Positions 16,382 through 23,719 of a stretch of 64,000 nucleotides of DNA are shown in pieces. The notes beneath the pieces were generated by a model that saw nothing but the letters and a program-made list of their open reading frames with translations, did no database searches and was not told the origin of the DNA. The translations under genes were made by a program, and so were the position numbers. Every line of letters starts with the position of its first letter. Positions within the stretch are counted from its first letter, which is position 1. Source of the DNA: WJJR01 sp964440935. Lineage in GTDB: Bacteria > Zixibacteria > MSB-5A5 > WJJR01. The stretch is from assembly GCA_964440935.1 (NCBI GenBank), contig CAYTTY010000001.1:62001-126000 (forward strand). The letters run 5' to 3'.

Positions 16382-17287
16382 ATGAGGGCGGACACCGCAT
16401 CATCGTGGATCACATCGTTTTGGCACGACGCCGAGCCGATTGACCGCATCACTTGGACCTATATCCTCGCGTTCGGGGTTGGCTTGGTTGTCCTCGGACG
16501 TGATCATCCGTCGTGGCGCAATCTCTTCATGGTTCATATGGCCCTGCTTGGGACCATTGCGATGATCCTTACCGTCTGGCACGACCGGACTGAGGGTATC
16601 GCCGGATTGATCCGGCTCACCTATCCTGCGATTCTCTACACATTCTTCTATACTGAGATGGAAGCTGCTATCCACTGGATCTATCACGGATTCCTGGATC
16701 ATCAAGTGGTGGCGCTCGAACGAGCGGTATTCGGGATCGACTTGAATGTCTGGCTCACGCAGTTCCAGTCACCGTTAATCAACGAATGGATGATGCTCGG
16801 CTACGGCTCGTATTACGCGCTGATCCCGATTTTGGTGCTCACCCTGTTCTTTCGACGTCGCATTGAGGAGTTGCGCTCATTGTTGACTGCGACCACAACG
16901 GCCTTTGTGATGTCATACGTCCTCTTTGTTGTTTATCCCGTGGAGGGGCCCCGATTCTATCTGGCGGATCAACTGGGACCGCCGCTGGAGGGCTACATTT
17001 TTGTCCCGTTGGTGCAGTCTATCATCGAACGGGGAGCGATTCATGGCGGTTGTGTCCCGTCGACTCATTCCGCCATCGCCTTGATCGTGCTGATCTGGGC
17101 CTATCGCACTTATCACCGTCTGGCGATTGTGCTGACACCATTCGTCATAACCCTCTTCATGGGAACAGTCTGGGGCCACTATCACTATATCACCGATGTT
17201 GTTGTTGGATTGATCATGGCGTTGATGGGGTTGTATCTGGCTGATCGATGGTCGCCGGCCAGAGGTACTGATAAGGAACCGGCTTGA
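16382..17287 (+). CDS. PAP2-family membrane phosphatase/phosphotransferase
   Basis: 301 residues with about six or seven membrane helices. The C-terminal half has the PAP2_3 (Aur1/Ipt1-like) active-site pieces: CVPSTHSAIA with its catalytic His near 223, and GHYHYITDVVVG with the second His and Asp. The family includes lipid phosphate phosphatases and inositol-phosphoryl transferases acting at membranes. The CDP-alcohol transferase and inositol-phosphate synthase a few genes on make a role in inositol lipid formation (phosphatase or head-group transfer) attractive, but this is inference. It follows rsmI by 54 bases. Confidence 0.82.
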   Translation: MRADTASSWITSFWHDAEPIDRITWTYILAFGVGLVVLGRDHPSWRNLFMVHMALLGTIAMILTVWHDRTEGIAGLIRLTYPAILYTFFYTEMEAAIHWIYHGFLDHQVVALERAVFGIDLNVWLTQFQSPLINEWMMLGYGSYYALIPILVLTLFFRRRIEELRSLLTATTTAFVMSYVLFVVYPVEGPRFYLADQLGPPLEGYIFVPLVQSIIERGAIHGGCVPSTHSAIALIVLIWAYRTYHRLAIVLTPFVITLFMGTVWGHYHYITDVVVGLIMALMGLYLADRWSPARGTDKEPA

Positions 17288-17317
17288 TCTGTTGTGGGCG
17301 CAGGACGCGCTGTCTTG

Positions 17318-17323
17318 TATAAT
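17318..17323 (+). promoter_or_regulatory. Possible -10 box before lgt
   Basis: Exact TATAAT 33 bases upstream of the lgt start. The best -35-like hexamer, TTGTGG at 17292-17297, is 20 bases away, longer than ideal, so this is a weak prediction. Confidence 0.3.
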
Positions 17324-17355
17324 CCGGCGGCGGTCAACCTCCCGTCCGATCGAAT

Positions 17356-18183
17356 ATGTGTCCGGAATTCTTCCATATAGGCCCAATTGCGATCCGCGCC
17401 TATGGCGTGATGCTGTCGCTCTCGTTCTTCATCGGCCTCTGGCTGATTCAGCGCGAAGCGCGACGCATTGGCGTGAATCCCAACCGGATCGCCACGCTTG
17501 GTTTTGTGCTGATTATCTTCGGTGTGATTGGCGCGCGACTGGGATATGTGCTCTACCATTGGAGCGAATTTTCCAATGATCTCCTCTCGATCATCAATCC
17601 GTTCGCGTCGGGGGAGTACGTTGGGATCGCCGGGTTGAACCTCCAGGGCGGGCTGATCCTCGGATTCGTGGCTGGGTTGCTCTACCTGCGTCGCCATCGC
17701 ATCTCGCCGCGTCGCGCCCTCGATGCCGTTGCGCCGGCCGTGGCGTTTGGCATCTTTCTGACACGCATTGGATGTTACCTCAACGGTTGCTGCTTCGGGA
17801 CTCCGACCGATTCATTTCTCGGCGTGCAATTCCCCGAGGGGGCGCCGGCGTGGTACGTCTTTGGCGATGCTCATGTGCATCCAACGCAGCTGTACTCGTC
17901 CCTGTACGGTCTGATCCTGATGGTCGTCCTGATGGTAATCAACCGCCGGTATTATCGGGTTGGACTGGCGACGGGTGTCTTTTTCATGGTCGAAGCGCTG
18001 GCGCGCTTTATCATTGAATTTTGGCGCTATTATGAGTCGGAGATGTGGCTCCATTCGGTCGGGATCGATGCGACATTCAATCAAGTCGTTGCCGCGGCGA
18101 TGTTTGTGACGGGGATCGTGTTTGTGGTCAGAGCGTACAGGCCGGCAGAAAAGGGACAATCGGAGGGCGTTCGTGCCCGTTAA
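17356..18183 (+). CDS. lgt: Prolipoprotein diacylglyceryl transferase
   Basis: 275 residues, seven predicted membrane helices. The N-terminus has the typical FHIGPIAIRAYGVMLSLSF segment; GARLGYVLYHW, LNLQGGLILGF, RIGCYLNGCCFG and HPTQLYSSLYG follow in family order. It transfers diacylglycerol from phosphatidylglycerol to the lipobox cysteine of prolipoproteins in the inner membrane, the first step of lipoprotein maturation. The start at 17356 has no strong ribosome binding site but aligns with the family N-terminus. Confidence 0.95.
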   Translation: MCPEFFHIGPIAIRAYGVMLSLSFFIGLWLIQREARRIGVNPNRIATLGFVLIIFGVIGARLGYVLYHWSEFSNDLLSIINPFASGEYVGIAGLNLQGGLILGFVAGLLYLRRHRISPRRALDAVAPAVAFGIFLTRIGCYLNGCCFGTPTDSFLGVQFPEGAPAWYVFGDAHVHPTQLYSSLYGLILMVVLMVINRRYYRVGLATGVFFMVEALARFIIEFWRYYESEMWLHSVGIDATFNQVVAAAMFVTGIVFVVRAYRPAEKGQSEGVRAR

Positions 18184-18305
18184 TAGCCTTGACCATGAAT
18201 TAACCGTCGCGATATATTGGCACACCCGCCGGGGGCCATATGCTGCCGCAAGATGTTGTACGGCAGCGACAAAGACGATCGCCAAGGCCGGGTCAGGATG
18301 GTGAC

Positions 18306-18908
18306 ATGAACCAGGATCGCCGGTCAGCATATGAGTCGTTCTCAATCCCATACGGACGCGTCTGCGTCAAGCTGGGGCTGACCCCCAACATTTTAACGGT
18401 TGTTGGGCTTCTCATTGCCGCAGGTGCGGCGGTTGCCTTTTGGCAGCGTTATTTCCTCGTGGGTGTGGCGCTGATCATCTTGACATCCATCGCTGACATG
18501 CTCGATGGCGCCACTGCGCGCGCGGGCGGACTGGGCACAACCTTCGGCAAGGTCTTTGACCACACGCTGGATCGTGTGGGGGAATTCCTCATTTTACTGG
18601 GAATTCTCCTCTCCGGCCACGTTCATCCCGGCTGGGCGATGTATGCCTTGTTTGGAATGTGGTCGGCTTCGTATACAAGAGCAGCCGCGGAGTCGGTGGG
18701 CGGAATGAAATCGTGTTCCGTCGGCTTCGCCGGCCGTCTGGAAAAGTTCGTACTGATAATCGCCGGTGCGTTGTTCGAATCGTTTTTCCCCTATATTGCG
18801 ATGCAAGTGGCCTTGATCGTCGTTGGAACCATTTCTTTTATGACCGCAGCACAGCGTTTGTGGTTTGCCCGCCGCGAACTGTTGGGAAAGGGTGGTCCGT
18901 CGGCGTGA
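18306..18908 (+). CDS. CDP-alcohol phosphatidyltransferase, likely inositol-type
   Basis: 200 residues, integral membrane. The complete CDP-alcohol motif is visible: DMLDGATARAGGLGTTFGK followed by VFDHTLD, giving D-x2-D-G-x2-A-R-x8-G-x3-D-x3-D. Such enzymes swap CMP in CDP-diacylglycerol for an alcohol. Because a PfkB kinase and myo-inositol-phosphate synthase follow directly, inositol phosphate is the likeliest acceptor (phosphatidylinositol-phosphate synthase); glycerol phosphate is the alternative. ATG at 18306 follows CAGGAT at about 9 bases; the longer frame from 18240 adds a hydrophilic stretch before the family start. Its TGA overlaps the ATG of the next gene. Confidence 0.85.
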   Translation: MNQDRRSAYESFSIPYGRVCVKLGLTPNILTVVGLLIAAGAAVAFWQRYFLVGVALIILTSIADMLDGATARAGGLGTTFGKVFDHTLDRVGEFLILLGILLSGHVHPGWAMYALFGMWSASYTRAAAESVGGMKSCSVGFAGRLEKFVLIIAGALFESFFPYIAMQVALIVVGTISFMTAAQRLWFARRELLGKGGPSA

Positions 18909-19831
18909 TGATGGCATTCGGCAATCCGGTGTACGATTCGATCCGCACACCGTGGGTGTCGACGCGTGACCGCGTGCTCTCCGGTTGTGCGACCAACGCC
19001 GCATTGGCGTTCCGTCGACTCGGGGGCGACGCGACGGTTGTCGGACGTGTCGGCAAAGATCGGCTTGACCACTACAAAGAGACGTTTGAACGTCTCGGTA
19101 TCGCGCACGACACTGAGCCCTGCCCGGAATCGGGTGGTTTCGGATTGGACTACGATGACCGGGGCCGGCGCGAACTCACGTTATTAGGACAGGCCGATCC
19201 GGTACGCAACGTGCCCTCGTCCGTGGCCGATGCCGACATCGTGTTCATCGGGCCGGTGTTGCAGGAGACACCGTTTGACCTGATTCGACAGGTGCACAAG
19301 ACGACCAACGCCACGATGGTGCTCGATCCGCAAGGGCTGCTAAGACGGGTTGGCGATGACGGACGGGTGGAACACTTCAAACCGGATGGGATCGAAGATT
19401 TGTGTGCCTCGTTCGATATCGTGAAGCCGAATGAACTGGAAACGGAAATTTTCACCGGTGTCGATCCGCGAGAAGATCTCGATCGTGCAGCCTCCGTTCT
19501 CGTCGATTGGGGCATCCCGACCGTGATTATCACGCTGGCCGATCTCGGTGCACTTATCGTCTCGGACGGGAAGTGGTACCGGATCAGTGCCATTCCAACC
19601 CTGGCGGTTGATTCCACCGGTGCGGGCGACACGTTTGCCGGTGGGTTGATGTTTGCCCTGACGAATGGCCGCGATTGGATCGAGGCCGGACAGTTGGCCA
19701 CGGCCGTCTCGTCAATTATGGTCGAGCAATGCGGCCCCGAATTTGAATTGACCTTGGCAGAGGCCGAACGGCGTGCCCGGACGGTGACCGTCGAAACACG
19801 CAGGGTGGCCGCAGCGTCTGTCTCGTTATAA
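18908..19831 (+). CDS. PfkB-family sugar/polyol kinase
   Basis: 307 residues, ribokinase fold. PfkB signature 1 region SGCATNAALAFRRLGGDAT and signature 2 DSTGAGDTFAGG with catalytic Asp241. It phosphorylates a sugar, nucleoside or polyol with ATP in the cytosol. Coupled by a TGATG-type overlap to the phosphatidyltransferase and placed before inositol-phosphate synthase, it may act on inositol or a related alcohol; the substrate is not readable from sequence. A frame extending back to 18659 overlaps the upstream gene and is rejected. Confidence 0.85.
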   Translation: MMAFGNPVYDSIRTPWVSTRDRVLSGCATNAALAFRRLGGDATVVGRVGKDRLDHYKETFERLGIAHDTEPCPESGGFGLDYDDRGRRELTLLGQADPVRNVPSSVADADIVFIGPVLQETPFDLIRQVHKTTNATMVLDPQGLLRRVGDDGRVEHFKPDGIEDLCASFDIVKPNELETEIFTGVDPREDLDRAASVLVDWGIPTVIITLADLGALIVSDGKWYRISAIPTLAVDSTGAGDTFAGGLMFALTNGRDWIEAGQLATAVSSIMVEQCGPEFELTLAEAERRARTVTVETRRVAAASVSL

Positions 19832-19875
19832 GTCGAACGACTGCTGAGCACATAATCCTCGTGGAGGGGAGTCTG

Positions 19876-21036
19876 ATGTCCAAAGTTCGAGTAGCTATTA
19901 TTGGTGTGGGGAACTGCGCTTCCTCGTTTGTGCAGGGGGTTGAGTACTACAAAAATGCCAGTCATGACGATTTCGTCCCCGGCCTGATGCATGTCAACCT
20001 CGGTGGGTACCACATCTCCGATATCGAGTTTTCCGCCGCCATTGACATTGACGCGAATAAAGTCGGGAAAGATCTGTCCGAAGCGATCTTCTCGGAGCCG
20101 AACAACACATTCAAGTTTTCCGATGTGCCACACATGGGTATCACGGTGCAGCGCGGCATGACCCACGACGGTCTCGGGGAGTACCTGTCCAAGATCATCA
20201 AGAAGGCCCCGGGCGATACGGTCAACATTCGGCGCCTGCTTCAGGATACCGGCACCGACGTGGTCGTCAACTATTTGCCTGTGGGCAGCGAAGAGGCGAC
20301 CAAGTGGTATGTCGAGCAGATCCTAGATGCCGGCTGCGGATTCGTCAACTGCATCCCCGTGTTCATTGCCAAGGAGAAGTATTGGCAGGAGCGTTTTGAG
20401 GAAAAGGGCTTGCCGATGATCGGCGATGATATCAAATCGCAGGTTGGCGCGACTATTGCTCATCGCGTGTTGACCCGATTGTTCCACGATCGTGGCGTGA
20501 AGGTCATGCGCACCTCCCAGCTCAACGTAGGCGGGAACACCGACTTCCTCAACATGCTCGAACGGAAACGTCTCGAATCGAAGAAGATCTCGAAGACCAG
20601 TGCGGTCACGTCACAGTTGGACTACGACATCGGCGAAGAGAACATTCACATCGGGCCGTCCGACTATGTCGCCTGGTTGAAGGACCGCAAGTGGGCCTAC
20701 ATCCGCATGGAAGGCCAGACCTTCGGCGATGTGCCACTCAATGTGGAAATGAAAATGGAAGTCTGGGATTCGCCCAATTCGGCGGGCGTGGTCATCGACG
20801 CGGTTCGTTGTTGCAAGCTGGCCTTGAATAACAACTTGAAAGGGGCCCTCGTCGGACCGTCGGCGTACTTCAAGAAGTCCCCGCCGGTGCAATACACCGA
20901 CGATGAAGCGCACCGCCTGACCGAGGAGTTCATCAAAAAGTACGGTCAAAAGGATGCCGGTACGACCGCGGGCAATGACGGCGATGGGGCGAAAGAGACA
21001 CCCACCCGGCATGAGACGGTGGGAGTGAAGTCCTGA
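19876..21036 (+). CDS. ino1: myo-Inositol-1-phosphate synthase
   Basis: 386 residues. Rossmann NAD-binding motif IIGVGNCASSFVQGVEYYK at the N-terminus; conserved segments NYLPVGSEEATKWYVEQ, NCIPVFIAKEKYW, GDDIKSQVGAT and LNVGGNTDFLNM match the bacterial/archaeal short synthase. It converts glucose-6-phosphate to inositol-3-phosphate with internal NAD redox cycling. Start 19876 has GGAGGGGAG 5 bases upstream; an upstream GTG at 19861 is inside that site. It ends the inositol gene group and is followed by a terminator. The Lys/Glu-rich C-terminal tail (after about 355) is not conserved. Confidence 0.95.
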   Translation: MSKVRVAIIGVGNCASSFVQGVEYYKNASHDDFVPGLMHVNLGGYHISDIEFSAAIDIDANKVGKDLSEAIFSEPNNTFKFSDVPHMGITVQRGMTHDGLGEYLSKIIKKAPGDTVNIRRLLQDTGTDVVVNYLPVGSEEATKWYVEQILDAGCGFVNCIPVFIAKEKYWQERFEEKGLPMIGDDIKSQVGATIAHRVLTRLFHDRGVKVMRTSQLNVGGNTDFLNMLERKRLESKKISKTSAVTSQLDYDIGEENIHIGPSDYVAWLKDRKWAYIRMEGQTFGDVPLNVEMKMEVWDSPNSAGVVIDAVRCCKLALNNNLKGALVGPSAYFKKSPPVQYTDDEAHRLTEEFIKKYGQKDAGTTAGNDGDGAKETPTRHETVGVKS

Positions 21037-21091
21037 CCCGTAACGGTGCAGAATTCAACTGACTGGTCATCAGGCTCTGGAGTCTGGCACA

Positions 21092-21120
21092 AAGGGCGGC
21101 AACAGCCGCCTTTTCTGTTT
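21092..21120 (+). terminator. Rho-independent terminator after inositol synthase
   Basis: GGCGGC-AACA-GCCGCC followed by TTTTCTGTTT, preceded by AAAG. Clear separation between the inositol group and tmk. Confidence 0.85.
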
Positions 21121-21146
21121 GCTGATCGCCCCATTCCGATATCATC

Positions 21147-21806
21147 ATGGCGGATAACCGGGAGGATTCAGTGCGCCGCGGATGGTTTGTTGTGATCGAA
21201 GGGCTCGATGCATCAGGGAAATCAACCCTGGTGCGCGATCTGACCCATACCTATCGACGAGAAGGGTATACTCTCACGACTGTTCGTGAGCCCGGTGGGA
21301 CACGACTCTCAGAACAGGTGCGTCGGATTCTGTTGGATACCCGCGACAACCTGACAGCTCAAGCCGAGTTGTTCCTGTATCTCGCTTCTCGATCGCAACT
21401 TGTCGAAGAGGTCATCCGTCCGGCGCTCAATCGTGGCGAACTCGTCCTCTCCGATCGTTTTAGTTTATCAACACTGGCCTATCAGATCGGGGGACGGGGA
21501 TTGCCCGCGCGCGATGTCATCTCGGCGGATCGTCTGGCGCGCAATGGCATTGAACCCGATTTGACCATTATGTTGACGGTGACCGAGGCGGAAGCGCGTC
21601 GACGGAAGAGCAACGCAAAGCTCGAACCCGATCGCATGGAGCGGGAATCACAATCGTTCTTTCGCAAAGTGCGAGCCGAATACCGGCGACGTTCGATCAA
21701 TCAACGCCGCATGTGCGTGATCGACTCGGCGATCGGAATCGACCGCGTCTTTCAGGAAGCAAAATCGCAGATCGACCGGCGGCTCAGACGACGCCAACAC
21801 GTGTAG
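21147..21806 (+). CDS. tmk: Thymidylate kinase
   Basis: 219 residues. P-loop EGLDASGKST ends at residue 27, the dTMP-site motif REPGGTRLSE follows, and DRFSLSTLAYQ holds the conserved DR. It phosphorylates dTMP to dTDP for DNA synthesis. The LID segment is arginine-rich (RRRKSNAKLEPDRMERE), as in Escherichia-type kinases. It ends one base before the start of the S41 protease gene. Confidence 0.95.
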   Translation: MADNREDSVRRGWFVVIEGLDASGKSTLVRDLTHTYRREGYTLTTVREPGGTRLSEQVRRILLDTRDNLTAQAELFLYLASRSQLVEEVIRPALNRGELVLSDRFSLSTLAYQIGGRGLPARDVISADRLARNGIEPDLTIMLTVTEAEARRRKSNAKLEPDRMERESQSFFRKVRAEYRRRSINQRRMCVIDSAIGIDRVFQEAKSQIDRRLRRRQHV

Positions 21807-21807
21807 T

Positions 21808-23469
21808 ATGACGATGATCACTCAGACAGACAGCCGTGTGACTGGTTGGGAACGTCAGTCCAAACGGGGCGATCTCACCAAGCGCGGTGCTATCATCGCA
21901 CTGTTTGTCGTCGCACTGCTCATCGTCTCATTGGAGTGGCTCCGCACGAGTGATCGCTATCAGGGAGCGGTGGAGTTAACCACGGCCGCGCGGATTATCC
22001 TGACCAACTCGCCTCTCGACGTTGACGCCGAGATGATTGCGCAGGCCGCCGCCGATGGCTTGACGTCGGTGCTCGACCCCTACTCCGGATATCTCACGCC
22101 GACCGAGCTGAATCTTCTGACCGAGGAAACGGCCGGTGCATACCATGGTCTTGGTGTCGAAATACGTCGGCGCGAGGGACGCATCTACATCATTGACGTA
22201 ATGCCACAGTCTCCGGCCGAGGAGGCGGGATTGCGTCCCGGTGACCGGATCATCTCCGTGAACGGGCGCGCGAGCGTTGAACTGTCGCCCGATGAGCTCG
22301 TCGAAATCGTGCGCGGCGCGGAAAATGAACCAATTGACATGGCGATCATGGCGCCCGATGGTATCGAGCGTCAGGTGTCTGTCATACCGCGCGACGTTGC
22401 CATCGACCCTTTTCCGCTTGTCGGAGTCACCCGCTCAGGGATCGGATACATCCGGTGGGAACACTTCACCAATGGCTCGGGCGATCGTCTTGCCGCATTG
22501 GTCGAGGAACTGCGCGTCGAAGAAACGGTGGGGTTGATTCTCGATTTGAGGGGGAATCCGGGCGGTATTGTCGCCGAGGCCGTGACCGCCGCCGGTCTGT
22601 TCCAGGCACCGCAGTCTTTAGTGTGCACCTTGGTGGGAGCATCGGAGGAGGACTCTGTTGAGTTTCGAACCTCCTCGCTCCCTATTTATCAGGAGCCGCT
22701 CGTCATCGTACAGGATGAGTTGTCGTCATCGGCGGCCGAGATTCTGGCGGCCAGTCTCCGGGATGCCGATCGGGCGGTGATCGTGGGACGTCGCAGCTTC
22801 GGGAAAGGTTGGGTGCAAAACGTCTTTCCCTTGTCGAATGGCGGCGGGTTGCGTCTCTCCACTGCGTATTACATCACACCGTCGGGGAACCGGATTGGCG
22901 ATCCGTACAGCGCCCGTGAGCAGTTCGACTCGTTGGTGGCCGGAGGCCACTGGCTGGGAACAGGGCTGGCGGCCGATGTTGAAGTTCCTGAAGCGGGCGG
23001 CGGACCGTGGGAACAAATGATGATACGGGAGGGGCTCGCCACCGAATATGTCGTCGCTCACGCCGCCCGCTGGCCGGCGACTGGGGTCGAGGACTCGTTA
23101 CGCATGATGCGCGACTTGGCCCGGTGGCTGTCCGGACGGGATTTGCGTCCTGAAGGCCCCGGTCAGAGCATCTTGGAACTGCTCTCCGACTCCGCCTCAG
23201 ATTTTCAAGTATCACACAACCATGAGCGACTGATCCGAGAACTGCGAGACGCCGTTGATGAGGATAACTGGTTGCGCTTCCGACGAGAGGCACCCGGCAT
23301 TCTGCGTCATCTGTGGGAGGAGCGGCTGCGTCACGTCGAAGTCGCCGACCCTGGAGAATTGGAAGCCCTGATCGAATTGGATCCGAGCCTGGCCACCGCA
23401 CGTGACTTGATCGAGCAGCCGGAACGGTTTCAGTCGATTCTGGCCGACGTCACCAACGCCCTTCCCTGA
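21808..23469 (+). CDS. S41 C-terminal processing protease with PDZ domain
   Basis: 553 residues. One membrane anchor at about 26-44 (GAIIALFVVALLIVSLEW), a PDZ domain at about 105-190 (YHGLGVEIRRREGRIYIIDV), then the S41 catalytic region with Ser308 in LSSSAAEI and Lys333 in GRRSFGKGW, exactly 25 apart as in Prc/CtpA. It should work in the periplasm, trimming or degrading proteins at their C-termini. After about 400 comes a helical extension without a known domain. Translation is probably coupled to tmk, whose stop is adjacent. Confidence 0.93.
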   Translation: MTMITQTDSRVTGWERQSKRGDLTKRGAIIALFVVALLIVSLEWLRTSDRYQGAVELTTAARIILTNSPLDVDAEMIAQAAADGLTSVLDPYSGYLTPTELNLLTEETAGAYHGLGVEIRRREGRIYIIDVMPQSPAEEAGLRPGDRIISVNGRASVELSPDELVEIVRGAENEPIDMAIMAPDGIERQVSVIPRDVAIDPFPLVGVTRSGIGYIRWEHFTNGSGDRLAALVEELRVEETVGLILDLRGNPGGIVAEAVTAAGLFQAPQSLVCTLVGASEEDSVEFRTSSLPIYQEPLVIVQDELSSSAAEILAASLRDADRAVIVGRRSFGKGWVQNVFPLSNGGGLRLSTAYYITPSGNRIGDPYSAREQFDSLVAGGHWLGTGLAADVEVPEAGGGPWEQMMIREGLATEYVVAHAARWPATGVEDSLRMMRDLARWLSGRDLRPEGPGQSILELLSDSASDFQVSHNHERLIRELRDAVDEDNWLRFRREAPGILRHLWEERLRHVEVADPGELEALIELDPSLATARDLIEQPERFQSILADVTNALP

Positions 23470-23719
23470 ATCGGCTTAGCTTGCAGTGTGATTGACAATA
23501 GTGAATAACTTCCTGTTCCCGGCATGGCGGATGGCGTCAAATCTCTATCTTCGGGCTTGCCATTGGCGGGACAACTTGGCTTCGTAGGAGGTCTGACGGG
23601 TATAGCGGGCTGAGTCGATGCCCTTGACGGGCCACTCCTCGCATATCTGCAGTCACGAAGCGGAGACAGAACGACACGACAAGTTGTACCAGAACTACAG
23701 ATAGTAACGCACCGCACGG

